Source: Arcuatula senhousia (Eukaryota; Mollusca; Bivalvia; Mytilida; Mytilidae). Taken from it: DNA of 64,000 nt. Location of the stretch: positions 72,513,022 to 72,577,021 of the forward strand of contig OZ020306.1 of NCBI GenBank assembly GCA_963971305.1, in the 5' to 3' direction. The position numbers were made by a program, and so were the translations under genes. The stretch's first letter is position 1; every line of letters begins with the position of its first letter. The notes beneath the pieces were generated by a model. The model had not been told where the DNA came from and did no database searches. It was given only the letters and a program-made list of their open reading frames with translations. Positions 1 to 11,665 of this stretch are shown in pieces.

Positions 1-111
1 AATGTATATTTATCAAACCCTAACCCTAACCGTATATGTATATTTATGAGTTTTAAAACTCATTTAGTAAATCATTTTTTAGTAGCGGGATTTAAAAAGG
101 CTACATTAACA

Positions 112-585
112 GGACTGAGGTAGAAACTATTACTGCTCTAAATTTTTTGTTAGATAATATTTCCATACGTTTTGGTAAACAAATGTATCGCCAAATTATG
201 GTATTCCTACATGTATGGGTACTAATTGTTCGCCACTTATAGCTGACCTTTTCTTATACTGTTATGACTCCAACATACAGAACCTAATCGAAACTGTCAA
301 TTATGCTTTTAAATATTTAGACGACATTCTTGCACTCAACAATCCTTCATTTTCTAATTTTATTACAGATATCTATCTTTCTGAATTAACCTTGAACAAA
401 TCTAACTTTACCGGTGATAAATGTCCTTTTTTAGATTTAGATTTAAGTATTATTGACGGAAAATTATGATAAACGTGACGACTTTGCCTTCCCTATTATA
501 AATTTCCCTTTTCCTGAAGGAGATGTACCACTAGCGCCGTCATACGGGGTTTACATTTCACAGTTAGTAAGATATGCTCACCTAA
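112..585 (+). pseudogene. Penelope-like reverse transcriptase fragment (motif B to C-terminus)
   Basis: Decayed C-terminal part of a Penelope-like (telomerase-related) reverse transcriptase. In several frames one can read a stretch before motif B (RFGKQMYRQI), motif B split by a small insertion (GIP then MGTNCSPLIADLF), the catalytic motif C as KYLDDILALNN near 310-345, then LDLDL and a tail (YDKRDDFAFPIINFPF, YGVYISQLVRYA). These blocks match the same order in the Naiad copies at 41-50 kb, so it is probably a related Naiad-type element, but the sequences are clearly divergent. There are frameshifts near 200 and 465. The homology stops abruptly near 585, where the CT-rich array begins. No endonuclease or upstream domains lie in the window. 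Confidence 0.8.
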
Positions 586-1549
586 CACAAGTGATTTTCC
601 TTTTCGTTTTTCGTTTTTCAAATTTTTTTTTCAAAATTTTTTTTTTCGAATTTTTTTTTTAAGATTCTGAATAGGAAAATGACCCATTTTCCTTTTCGTT
701 TTTTTCATTTTCTTTTTCGATTTTGAATAGGAAAATGACTCATTTTCCTTTTTGTTATTCATTTTCCTCTTCGTTTTTCATTTTCCTTTTCGTTTTTCAT
801 TTTCCTTTTCAATTTTGAATAGGAAAATGACCCATTTTCCTTTTCGTTTTTCATTTTCCTTTTCGATTTTGAATAGACAATGACTCATTTTCCTTTTCGT
901 TATTCATTTTCCTCTTCCTTTTTCATTTTCCTTTTCGATTTTGAATAGGAAAATGGCCCATTTTCCTTTACGTTATTCATTTTCCTTTTCAATTTTTTTT
1001 TCAAATTTTTTTTCTCGATTTTCTATTTTTTTTAGATTTTGAATAGGAAAATAACCCATTTTCCTTTTCGTTTTTCATTTTTCTTTTCGATTTTCATTTG
1101 CCTTTTCGTTTTTCATTTTCCTTTTCGATTTTGAATAGGAAAATGACCCATTTTTCTTTTCGATTTTCATTTTCCTTTTCGTTTTTCCTTTTCCTTTTCG
1201 TAATTCATTTTCCTTTTCGTAATTCATTTTCCTTTTCGTAATTCATTTTCCTTTTCGATTTTGAATAGGAAAATGACCCATTTTCCTTTTCGTTATTCAT
1301 TTTCCTTTTCAATTTTTTTTTTTCGATTTTTTTTTTTAGATTTTGAATATGACCCATTTTCCTTTTCGTTTTTCATTTTCCTTTTCGATTTTGAAAAGGA
1401 AAATGAATCATTTTCCTTTTCGTTATTCATTTTCCTTTTCGTTTTTCCTTTTCCTTTTCGATTTTGAATAGGAAAATGGCCCATTTTCCTTTTTGTTATT
1501 CATTTTCCTTTTCAAATTTTTTTTTTCGATTTTTTTTTTCGATTTTGAA
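586..1549. repeat. CT-rich low-complexity tandem array, part 1
   Basis: Irregular tandem array of blocks such as CATTTTCCTTTTCG, GTTATTCATTTTCC and GATTTTGAATAGGAAAATG, punctuated by T-runs of 8-12. The larger period is roughly 50-55 bases but is not constant. Many blocks contain a near-perfect palindrome around AAAATGNCYCATTTT. Open frames in it (FSFSFF-type or KRKMKNEKEN-type peptides) come from the simple sequence and are not genes. The array continues after the transposon at 2339. Confidence 0.9.
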
Positions 1550-2333
1550 CAGTCAGGGGACCAACTTGTACAAGTCAGAATGATCAGATTCAATCTTACT
1601 TGTACAAGTCAGATTAAACAAACTAGAGTTATCTTCTCCTTATTTTTAGAAATTTCAATCTGACTTCTACGAGTAGAATATACTAGAATGTCTTTTTATC
1701 AAAGTCTCTTATCCAGAGATATTCTTTATTGTTAAATTCCGTTTCTATATACTGAGATCTATTTATAAATCTTACAAAATAGTCATGGGTTTGTAATTTA
1801 GATTTTTTGTTTTTATATCATTCTTACTTGCACAAGTCAGAATCAAAATTTTACTGCCCTCCTTTGGCAGTAAATTTCTCTACTTTGGCGGTCGTGAACA
1901 CCATGGTCTTTAATTATGCTTAAATCATTAAATAACAATTATTTATCTATTATAAACCACATTGGTGTTCAAAACCGTGGATATAAATGACAGTCTTAGA
2001 TCATTAGCTATGAAATTCTTTGATGATAATGGAAACTTTACAGTCAATATGTTTCCTATTTGCTCATGATTCTTTCATCCTAAATGCAGGATGTCATTGT
2101 TGACATTGTGAAACAATTTGAATAAGATTTATTGGTTTTGAGAAATGTTATTTCAAAAACATTGAATATTGGAGCAAATTTAATAGAAACAATTCTTACT
2201 CTAACAAGTCAGATTCATTCTGACCCATAGAAGTCAGAATTGGATCTGACTCTACATAGTAAGAAACCATAAATAGAATCTTACTGGTACAAGTAAGATC
2301 TATTCTGACTTCTACAAGTTGGTCCCCTGATTG
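1550..2333. mobile_element. 784-bp non-autonomous DNA transposon with 32-bp TIRs and 5-bp TSD
   Basis: The left end (CAGTCAGGGGACCAACTTGT) and the reverse complement of the right end (CAATCAGGGGACCAACTTGT) match over about 32 bases with a few mismatches. Both ends are flanked by TTGAA (1545-1549 and 2334-2338). The surrounding array contains the same GATTTTGAATAGG block uninterrupted many times, so the empty site is effectively visible. The subterminal regions contain several copies of a palindrome-like box, CTTACTTGTACAAGTCAGA, in both orientations. No coding region. A 5-bp duplication with CA-ended TIRs does not let me assign a superfamily. Confidence 0.8.
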
Positions 2334-2338
2334 TTGAA

Positions 2339-3710
2339 TAGGAAAATGACCCATTTTCCTTTTCGTTTTTCATTTTCCTTTTCGATTTTGAATAGGAAAA
2401 TGAATCATTTTCCTTTTCGTTATTCATTTTCCTTTTCGTTTTTCCTTTTCCTTTTCGATTTTGAATAGGAAAATGGCCCATTTTCCTTTTCGTTGTTCAT
2501 TTTCCTTTTCAATTTTTTTTTTCGATTTTTTTTTCGATTTTGAATAGGAAAATGACCCAGTTTCCTTTTCGTTTTTCATTTTCCTTTTCGTTATTCATTT
2601 TCCTATTCAATTTTTTTTTCAAAATTTATTTTTTCGATTTTTTTTTTAGATTTTGAATAGGAAAATGACCCAATTTTTCGTTTTTCATTTTCCTTTTCGA
2701 TTTTGAAAAGGAAAATGACACATTTTCCTTTTCGTTATTCATTTTCCTTTTCGATTTTGAATAGGAAAATAGCACATCTTTTTTTTTCGTTATTCATTTT
2801 CCTTTCCAATTTTTTTTTTCAAATTTTTTTTTTTCGATTTTTTTTTTTTTAGATTTTGAATAGGAAAATGACCCATTTTCCTTTTCGTTTTTCATTTTCC
2901 TTCTCGATTTTAAATAGGAAAATGACTCATTTTCCTCTTCGTTATTCATTTTCCTTTTCCCTTTCGATTTTGAATAGGAAAATGGCCCATTTTCCTTTTT
3001 GATTTTGAATAGGAAAATGACTCATTTTCCTTTTTGTTCTTCATTTTCCTTTTCGTTTTTCCTTTTCCCTTTCGATTTTGAATAGGAAAATGACCCATTT
3101 TCCTTTTCGTTTTTCATTTTCCTTTTCGATTTTGAATAGGAAAATGACTCATTTTCCTTTTAAATGACTCATTTTCCTTTTCGTTTTTCATTTTCCTTTT
3201 CGATTTTGAATAGGAAAATGGTTCATTTCCCTTTTCGTTATTCATTTTCCTTTTCGATTTTTTTTTTCAAATTTTTTTTTTAGATTGTTTTTTTTTTAGA
3301 TTTTGAATAGGAAAATGACCCATTTTTCTTTTCGTTTTTCATTTTCCTTTTTGATTTTGAATAGGAAAATGACTCATTTTCCATTTACGTTATTCATTTT
3401 CCTTTTCAATTTTTTTTTCGATTATTTTGTCTGGATTTTGAATAGGAAAATGACCCATTTTCCTTTTCGATTTTGAATTGGAAAATGACTCATTTTCCTT
3501 TTCGTTTTTCATTTTCCTTTTCGATTTTGAATAGGAAAATTACTCATTTTCCTTTTTGTTATTCATTTTCCTTTTCGTTTTTCATTTTTCTTTTCGATTT
3601 TGAATAGGAAAATGGCCCATTTTCCTTTTTGTTGTTCATTTTCCTTCATTTTCCTTTTCATTTCTTTTCGTTTTATTTTAATATGAATAGGAAAATGGCC
3701 CACATTCCTT
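2339..3710. repeat. CT-rich low-complexity tandem array, part 2
   Basis: Continuation of the array at 586-1549, same orientation and same blocks, interrupted only by the transposon. ATGACTCAT palindromes occur at about 2922, 3017, 3144, 3164, 3369 and 3485. A reverse-complement version of the whole family is found at 10017-11545. Confidence 0.9.
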
Positions 3711-3711
3711 T

Positions 3712-3992
3712 TTTGGGGGGGCTGGTTGGCCGAGTGGTCTAAGACGCTGGTTAAATATGATACTATTGATCACTAGCCGATCACGTCTGAGCTGGTGTTC
3801 GAGTCCAATTTGTATTTAACAAAAAAGGGACTTCCCCAACTGTATGTGATTAGGTTTGTCAGTTACCTGTCCAAGGTCGGTGGTTTCCTCCGGGTACTCC
3901 GGATTCCTCCACCATTAAACACTGACCGCCCTACATGGCCCAGGTGCGTCGATAAAGGGCGTAAAACACGAACACACACACACACACACACC
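3712..3992 (+). mobile_element. tRNA-headed SINE with AC-rich tail
   Basis: The head has an A-box-like segment (GGCCGAGTGGTCTAAGACG, about 3729-3747) and a B-box-like segment (GGTGTTCGAGTCC, about 3795-3807), spaced as in a tRNA-Leu/Ser type RNA polymerase III promoter. The anticodon arm does not pair, so it is not a working tRNA. A body region with CCTCCGGGTACTCCGG follows, and the element ends in about ten AC dinucleotides. Similar C-rich central domains exist in molluscan SINEs (for example the V-SINE/RUDI group), but I cannot confirm which. CCTTTTTTG before and CCTTTTTG after it may be a target duplication. Confidence 0.7.
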
Positions 3993-4613
3993 TTTTTGTT
4001 TTTCATTTTACTTTTCAACTTCTTAAGGTCAAAAATAAAGTAAACAAAATTCAGGTCTCCAAAGCACAACTTTACAACGCCTTGATGCAAAATCATAAAC
4101 AGAAAAAAACTTCACGTGCATCTAAACTATGCTCTCGTTAGATATTAGATTTTTGTTTGCTACGGATGATCTTTGATTGTTCTTTCAAAAAGGACAGGAC
4201 ATCAAACAAAGAATGAGAATCTTTTCTGTGTTATTTTTAAGAGATAAATACAAACTGGTATTCTTTTGGTATATTATGGAAACGATTAATCTCTTCTGTA
4301 TTTTAACATTCTAATACAGTGGTATAGACTCTAATAAAAATTAAATTTATTGTCCAGGGCAAATAATTATATAATCGATGATACTTAGCGATTCGTCATT
4401 TTGTTTCATTTTGATTTGTTTAAAATATTGATATTTAATGACCTGATAATCGCAATATTTTTTTTGTACATTTTAAAACAAAGGTCAACTGACAAATTGG
4501 TTTATATATACTTTTTAAGGTAAGCATTTAAGCATGCAAAACCTTTTTCAATTAACTATGGTTTTTAGGCTCAGAAGCAAAATCGACTGCTAGTATTTCT
4601 TTATGCTAAAGAA
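3993..4613. other. No gene recognised
   Basis: Begins with a short remnant of the low-complexity array, then AT-rich sequence with no supported coding frame, RNA or repeat structure. Confidence 0.6.
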
Positions 4614-4931
4614 GCAGAGGTACAAATGGGGTATCCGGATTTAAAAAGTCCGAAAGGGCTGAGACAAAACAAGTTATCACCAATATGACCGGGACAAAAA
4701 CAGACAACATGTAAAACATGGAAACACAAAAATCACAATCAACAACGCAAACTCCACTCGTAACGAGAGTGAACTCATGTGCTCCTGAAGAGTAAGCACA
4801 CTGGTCGCGCTGCCAACACTCAATTCAGTTTGTCAAATTCGGTAAAGGAAAACAAAACAAATCCTATGACAGAGCAACATCTGCCATCATCTGAGAGATC
4901 AAAATCCCATATTTGTCTATAAGCGTATGCT
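4614..4931 (-). mobile_element. Solo 3' end of a Naiad-type Penelope-like element
   Basis: From GCAGAGG at 4614 the sequence follows, with many substitutions, the 3' terminal region of the Naiad copies at 41140 and 47000. Shared blocks are AGTCCGAAA, CAACAACGC, GAGTGAACTC, TGCTCC-GAAGAGTAAGC, CGCGCTGCCAA, GGTAAAGGAA and, at the inner end, the last codons of the reverse transcriptase (CATCTGAGAGAT near 4889). It breaks off near 4931, just inside the coding region, so this is a severely 5'-truncated copy, as expected from target-primed reverse transcription. It is older than the copies in the array. Confidence 0.8.
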
Positions 4932-6062
4932 TGATTTTTTTTTAGTGGAGAAGTCATAGCTCCTACTAGGTGTCACTTGACAACTCTAATCAGTTTTAGA
5001 TGAAAATTTATGTACTAAGTAATCGATTCTTCTATCTTTTTGATTTTTGGAAACGATTGTTTTTCATTCGATATATTGTTGGTTTTCGACTTTCAAATGT
5101 TTTGCTTTAAATGATGATTAAAAGTTTTTCTTGAAATATGCATACTAGTATATAGCAAAACCAAATTTACCGTTTGTTTAACAGCTTTGATTAATATTTT
5201 GTGATTTGTACAGTTACAAGATAAAATCTGCCCTTTAACGCCCATAACTTCAATAAGGGGCCATATATAGAAGCCACAAAAAGAAACGATACCAAGGCTT
5301 TTTAATTTTAACATACTTCCACGAAACTGTTTGACTGCAATTTGTTCTATGAATAGAATGAATAATTTACAAGAAAATACAAGAAAATCATATCCGTGAT
5401 CAAAACTGGTTTATTTATTGCATAGCTAATGCTGAACTGACGCCATTTATGAATTGGACTTGAAAAAAGCAATCGAAGCGTCAGAAAAGTGCTTTTGAAA
5501 AATGGCGCTCAAGCAAGGCAAACTGTGAAAGTCGCACACTATCGCTCTTTTATCACGCTATTTAAAGATCATACGGTTGTTTTTTTTCCACTTTTAAACT
5601 GATCAATTTTGTAACTTAAAATGATAAAACTGGTAGTTTTTATTTAAAACCGCGTTAAGTTAACTTGTTTAAGAAGTCAGCCTTAAGATCAGTTTAATAA
5701 TTTTGGTATCGTTTATTTTTGTGCCTAATATATATTTAGTGAGATTTTTTTGAGAGCTCAAGTAACTGACCAATGTCATGATAAAAACGCTAATTTTACC
5801 TTTTGAAAAAAGGAAATAACAAAAATTACCGAACTGGGGTGATCAATCCTAATATCCAAGACGAAAAGAGGAAAAAACAAGACGACATACCTCACTATAC
5901 CTTGGCATTTGTATGATTTTTAAATTGTTAGCGACCATAACGTTTTTTGTGTGTGTAAAGGTCCTAATAGTCAGGCATGTTGTATTTTGTCCTAAATAGT
6001 TAATCTTATGGAAGCCTGTTACATGTAGTGCCAAGCAAGACTTAAATATTTGTTTTTAACAA
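4932..6062. other. No gene recognised (AT-rich)
   Basis: AT-rich DNA with short open frames only (up to about 73 codons) and no motif I can name. No tandem structure seen by eye. Confidence 0.55.
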
Positions 6063-6400
6063 GATTCCACCGCTTATTATATTGCAGTCGCTACTTATAA
6101 TGTTGCGGACACTAATAATAATATAACGGTCGTCACTAAATATTTTATCGGCCGCCACTTAATATTTATTGTAGCTGCCTCTAAATGTATCTAGTCGCCG
6201 GCACCTATAATATAGCGGCCGCAAAATAAATAAAGTGGATGTTGGGACATAATAAGTGGTGGCGGCCATTTACTTAAGTGGCGATTGTGTTATAATATGT
6301 GATGACCACCAGATAAATAAAGGGGCCGCCGCCATAGTCTATGTGGCGGTCGCCAGATAAATTATGAGGCGGTCGTCACATAATAAATGACAGTCTCCTG
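6063..6400. repeat. Degenerate ~23-bp repeat array with GC cores and AT spacers
   Basis: About a dozen degenerate units in which a GC-rich core (variants of CGGCCGCCAC, GCGGCCGC, GGCGGTCGCC) alternates with an AT-rich spacer (CTTAATATTTAT, ATAAATAAAG). Units in the left half have the core followed by CACT; units in the right half start with GTGGCGG, so orientation appears to flip near 6240-6260. The units are too diverged to be a recent satellite. Confidence 0.6.
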
Positions 6401-8149
6401 TTAAAACAAATGTTTAAGTCTTACTAAGCACTCATATAATCTTATATAACAATTAGTTGTAGCCGTAGGTTCATTTGTAATATTCCTTTTTTCATACTAA
6501 TAATCTCTTGGCTCTTTTTACACTAGCACTCGTCAGTATTTTCATCACCGCGTCCAATATTACAAGAACGAGGAATGTACTTTATCGTTTCACTATACTT
6601 TTTTAAATAAGAAACGCAACATATCAAGAAACCATTGAAATAAAAACTATTGAATTTCAACTAAACATTGTCGTACGAATGTGACATTTTGTATGGGCAT
6701 TGAAGAATAATAATATAACTTGTGGCATAAGCAAAACTCGCATGTTCTAACTGACGGATACGTAGCGCCAATAGTAGTTATACCGACTAAATGCTTGCAT
6801 CACGACTTAACTCGCGCTCTGTCTGGTTTCTAAAAAGAACGCTGAGCACGATCTTCTGGTTCTCATTTTCACACACATTGAAGGCTCTGCTCCAATACCT
6901 TAAGTGTTTAAAAATATCGGGTGGCGCTATAGCGATTGCGCATCTCTAAATTAAAAAAATATTGAAAGCGAAGGCCTAAGTTAACATCCAGTAATTGTGG
7001 TGACCAATGCTTGAAACAGTAGCTTTTTGGTTCAAAAACCAAGCGTTAATCGTTATCAGAACGATAATTCCTCTTTAAGTGGTTAACAACAGGCTTAATA
7101 CTAGGTGTGAAATTCGTCCGTACACGGCATATCGGTTGAAAGAGTTTTGAACAAGGGAATTCCCCTTTAATTTATTTCGAGGGAAGAAATGTGTCCCAAA
7201 ACAATGTCTTGGTCTGAAATACCATTTTTGTAAAAGAAAATCTTGAAAACATTCCAACAAATGAATGACAAACAGTGTGAAAAGAAAGGTTCAGGGATTT
7301 TTTAAAAAATGGGAAGAGTGTAGTGAATCAAGAGTCAAATGGGTACTTCATAAGCTTTACCAATAGCATAACAAACGTATAACACGAGACACCGATGCTT
7401 TTTAAAGAACTTCTGAAAATTCTAATCTTAAGGAAAATCTGTTATCATCTGAATAAATTGGATCTGCGCATGCGCCAAATCTAACTGCGCAATCAAAGAT
7501 CCATAAAGGAAAGCGCACACCTACTTAGTAAAATCCCTTTCCGATCATCTTTTCTTTCTGTATATATACAAATGGTAAAGGTAAATGTCGCTGTTTCGAC
7601 TATACTAATTGCCGCTGTTTTGATGCAGGTTTTGTCGGTATCTTAATATATCGTGTTTTTGAAAAAGGGTTAAATGTCGCTGTTTTGAAAATGGCCGAGG
7701 CTGTTATATACGTTTCTAAACAATGAATTATTCTTTAACCAAGTATGGCTTTGACGTCGCGTCTTATAAAACAACTGTAAAATTTCAATGCACGACGGCA
7801 TCAAGCCGTAACGTAAAACACACGAACAGTAACGTAAAACACATTTTAACGGTTTTTCTGATATTTTGCAAAAAACTACTTGTCACAAACTATTCATTTA
7901 TATACCGTTTTAATTCTATTAACATGCCTCATTTTTTTGTGTTAGCCTCGAACTCGTCTTTCTAGATGTGAATGTTCTTCGAGAAATTGCCGTAACGTGA
8001 AACACGCCCTTAAAAAAATAAGTCAACAAATTTTCATTTAGTAACGATTATATAAGCAATTTCTTTGCCAAAATTATGCGGGCCCTCATTTCTAAGGAAA
8101 CATAGCTCGTTTCATGTTAGTTGCAATAACAACACTCATTGAAAGTCTA
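6401..8149. other. No gene recognised
   Basis: AT-rich sequence with only short open frames (longest about 80 codons at 7723-7965). These show no recognisable domain. No RNA gene or clear repeat seen. Confidence 0.55.
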
Positions 8150-9130
8150 GCTGGGCCTTCAGAAAAGTTAAGGTCAAGGTCATGTGACAGATGACAGAAT
8201 TCCATTTAACCATCACAAAAATGTCTGAAGTGTGTTCTAGAAACCATAGTTATTGAGAAACAATGAAAAAGACCAACATTCACTAAGTCATTCAACCATG
8301 AAAATGGGGTCAAGTTCACATTACATGGTGACGTCAGTTGTGTATACCATACCATAATTCCCAAATATCAGATGCCTATAGCTATGATATTATACTTTTC
8401 ACTTAAACTGTGTAACCCTCTTGAAATAAAGAATTTACTTACTTACTTACCTACTTACTAACTCATTTTCCACCCAAAAATCATCTAAGTTCATAAAGTC
8501 ACTGAACAGTGAAAATAAGGTCAAGGTCACACATCAAAACCCCAAATGTCTGTATATCAAATATCAGATGCATAACTATTATACTTTTAACTTAATTTAT
8601 TTTCCACAAAAGTGTTTTTTCCCAAAAATCATCTAAGTCCACAGAGTCACTGAACCATTAAATAGGGGTCAGGGTCAAACGGCATGGTGCCAGTTGCATA
8701 AACCATAACCCCAACTGTCTGTATACCAAATATTAGATGCCTAGATATTATACTTTTCTTGTAATTCATTTTCCACAAAAGTCTTACAAAGGAGTCTTTT
8801 GACCTGAAAAAAAAAACATCTAAGTTCACAGAGTTGCTAAACCATGAAATTGGGGTCAGAGTCAAACGGCATGGTGCCAGTTGCGTTGACCATAACCCCA
8901 ACTGTCTGTATAAAAATATCAGATGCCTAGCTATTATACTTTCCTTGTAAATCATTTTCCACAAAAGTCTTACAAAGGAGATTTTGGGTCTGAAAAAAAC
9001 CATCTTAGTTCACAAAGTCGCTGAACCATGATATTGGGGTCAGGGTCAAACGGCATGATGCCAGTTGCGTAGACCATAAAACCAACTGTCTGTATACCAA
9101 ATATCAGATGCCTAGCTTTTATACTTTTAG
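8150..9130. repeat. Tandem degenerate ~140-190-bp repeats
   Basis: Four to five head-to-tail copies of a block running from CATCTAAGTTCA-AGTC-CTGAACCAT through GGGGTCAGGGTCAAACGGCATG, CCCCAACTGTCTGTAT and ATATCAGATGCCTAGCTATT to TCATTTTCCACAAAAGTC. Copies start near 8490, 8630, 8818 and 9003, and a more diverged one lies before 8400. A TTAC microsatellite (about 8435-8458) sits between the first two. The minus-strand frame of 118 codons at 8647-9003 is a by-product of this repeat. Confidence 0.75.
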
Positions 9131-9406
9131 TTTTAGTTTAGTTTTTGTGCTTTGTCTAGGAATATTGATAGAGGGAAGGTTGGGCCCAAAAAACTTGTTT
9201 AACCCCGCCACATATTACATGTGCCTGTCCTAAGCCAGGAATCTTTGACAAAGCTTTCGTTTGTACTTGTCTTTTTGATGTTTTTTTGTTTCTTGTTCAA
9301 GAAGGGGGTCTATCTATGACTATTTCAGGGCTGTATTTGAATTATATGCATCTTATTTAGACCATGGGCCAATAGCGGAACCGCGAGCCATTCCAAAATG
9401 GCATCG
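9131..9406. other. No gene; possible interspersed repeat
   Basis: T-rich sequence containing GTGCCTGTCCTAAGCCAGGA near 9212, a block that looks like a shared interspersed repeat, but I cannot define its ends. No coding region. Confidence 0.35.
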
Positions 9407-9506
9407 TTGAAGGCTGCTGGCGGTTGTCCATTGTGGTTTTTCTAAATTGCCGTTTAATTGTGGGCTGTGTCGCGTACACTTATTCCACATTTCTTTATTT
9501 TCTATT
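9407..9506 (+). repeat. 100-bp segment shared with the 2.46-kb satellite
   Basis: From TTGAAGGCTGCTGG to about CACTTATTCCACAT this matches, nearly base for base, the right-hand part of every 2.46-kb unit (for example 51658-51720 and 51779-51868), including GTGTCGCGTACACTTATTCC, which in the array forms one arm of a 30-bp inverted repeat. So the array contains a pre-existing interspersed element. Confidence 0.8.
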
Positions 9507-9710
9507 TTCCTGTAATTCACTTTCCACAAAAGTCTTACAAAAAAGTTTTTATATAACTTATCCAATGTATATCTCCTGTTATACTTTACCGAATACTTTT
9601 TAACGCAAGGCCTGATTTTGGGAGCGGGCGTATCGCTTGTGAGCAATAGCTCACAGATCTACTTGTTTTTCTATCAACTTTCTTGAATGAAGACAACAAC
9701 AATCGAACAA

Positions 9711-10016
9711 TAAGGGAACGACCATTAGATTTTTAGGGGGGAGATATGGATATTTTCTTCGTCCCGCCTTTTTTTTTGAAAAAACGAAGCCTAGAATTTT
9801 TGTTTAACGCACATTTTTATATTCTTATTTTTAAACATAACAATCTTTTTCAGACAAAAACACCATCCTGCCTTTTTTTAATTCAGAATACCGTCACGCT
9901 TTTAATTTCCTGATTTTTGGCATCCTGCCTTTTATTTCAAATTATCATAGCATCACCTCCAACCCCCCCCCGTTCCGTCCCCACCCCCAAAAAAAATCAA
10001 ATGGTTGCTCCCTTGA
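9711..10016. mobile_element. MITE with ~30-bp terminal inverted repeats
   Basis: The left end TAAGGGAACGACCATTAGAT and the reverse complement of the right end (CAAGGGAGCAACCATTTGAT) match with a few substitutions, followed on each side by a G-run. The interior is T-rich with repeated CATCCTGCC / GTCCCGCC blocks. No coding capacity. It has the same terminal pattern as the element at 32432-32700, so both belong to one family. Confidence 0.7.
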
Positions 10017-11545
10017 GTCATTTTCCTATTCAAAATCGAAAAGGAAAATGAAAAACGAAAAGGAAAATGGGTCATTTTTCTATTCAAAATCTAAAAAAAA
10101 AAAAAAAAATCTAAAAAAAAAAATTTTGAAAAAAAAAATTTGGAAAGGAAAATGAATAACGTAAAGGAAAATGGGCGATTTTCCTATTCAAAATCGAAAA
10201 GGAAAATGAAAAACGAAAAGGAAAATGAATAACGAAAAGGAAAATGAGTCATTTTCCTATTCAAAATCGAAAAGGAAAATGAAAAACGAAAAGGAAAATG
10301 AATAACGAAAAGGAAAATGAGTCATTTTCCTATTCAAAATCGAAAAGGAAAATGGGTCATTTTCCTATTCAAAATCTAAGAAAAAAAATCTTAAAAAAAA
10401 TTGAAAAAAACAATTGAAAAGGAAAATGAATAACGTAAAGGAAAATGGGCCATTTTCCTATTCAAAATCGAAAAGGAAAATGAAAAACGAAAAGGAAAAT
10501 GAATAACGAAAAGGAAAATGAGTCATTTTCCTATTCAAAATCGAAAAGGAAAATAAAAAACGAAAAGGAAAATGGGTCATTTTCCTATTCAAAATCTAAA
10601 AAAAAAAAAAAAAAAATCTAAAAAAAAAATTTTTGAAAAAAAAAATTGAAAAGGAAAATGAACAACGAAAAGGAAAATGGGCGATTTTCCTATTCAAAAT
10701 CGAAAAGGAAAATGAAAAACGAAAAGGAAAATGAATAACGAAGAGGAAAATGAGTCATTTTCCTATTCAAAATCGAATAGGAAAATGAAAATCGAAAAAA
10801 AAATTGAAAAAAAAAATTGAAAAGGAAAATGAATAACGAAAAGGAAAATGGGCCATTTTCCTGTTCAAAATCGAAAAGGAAAATGAAAAACGAAAAGGAA
10901 AATGATCCTATTCAAAATCGAAAAGGAAAATGAAAAACGAAAAGGAAAATGATCCTATTCAAAATCGAAAAGGAAAATGAAAAACGAAAAGGAAAATGAT
11001 CCTATTCAAAATTGAAAAGAAAAATGAAAATGGGCGATTTTCCTATTCAAAATCGAAAAGGAAAATGAAAAACGAAAAGGAAAATGAATAACGAAGAGGA
11101 AAATGAGTCATTTTCCTATTCAAAATCGAATAGGAAAATGAAAATCGAAAAAAAAAATTGAAAAAAAAAATTGAAAAGGAAAATGAATAACGAAAAGGAA
11201 AATGGGTCATTTTCCTATTTAAAATCGAAAAAAAAAATTTGAAAAAAAAATTTGAGAAGGAAAATGAATAACGAAAAGGAAAATGGGCCATTTTCCTATT
11301 CAAAATCGAAAAGGAAAATGAAAAACGAAAAGAAAAATGAATAACGAAAAGGAAAATAAGTCATTTCCCTTTTTCAAAATCGAAAAGGAAAATGAAAAAC
11401 GTAAAGGAAAATGGGCCATTTTCCTATTCAAAATCGAAAAGGAAAATGAAAAACGAAAAGGAAAATGAATAATGAAACGGAAATGAATAACGAAAAGGAA
11501 AATGAGTCATTTTCCTATTCAAAATCGAAAAGGAAAATGAAAATC
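10017..11545. repeat. GA-rich low-complexity array (reverse orientation of 586-3710)
   Basis: Blocks such as GAAAAGGAAAATGAATAACG and TTTTCCTATTCAAAATCG are the exact reverse complement of blocks in the 586-3710 array. ATGAGTCAT palindromes lie at about 10244, 10318, 10518, 10750, 11103 and 11502. Near 10890-11000 a shorter unit (GATCCTATTCAAAATCG) is repeated three times. Not coding. Confidence 0.9.
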
Positions 11546-11665
11546 AACATGTACAGGCTGATATTGTACATGTTATAACTTGTATTTTTGGTCCGTACAA
11601 GGTATAACTTGTACAAAAAATATATACATGTTATAACTTGTACAAAATTACAACTTGTACACAAC
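11546..11665. repeat. Short tandem block of TATAACTTGTACA boxes
   Basis: Four near-copies of TATAACTTGTACA (two preceded by CATG) at spacings of about 25-40 bases. The core ACTTGTACAA is also the repeated subterminal box of the transposon at 1550-2333, which may be chance. Confidence 0.5.

Noticed and set aside
16..32. Telomeric repeat (CCCTAA) array
   Set aside because: Only about two and a half repeats, which can occur by chance or as an old interstitial remnant; no array.
1261..2481. Open frames of F/S-rich or K/E/N-rich peptides in the low-complexity arrays
   Set aside because: Simple-sequence translation in both strands; no codon or domain signal.
3712..3810. A functional tRNA-Leu or tRNA-Ser gene
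   Set aside because: A and B boxes are present but the acceptor and anticodon stems do not pair; it is followed by a SINE body and AC tail.
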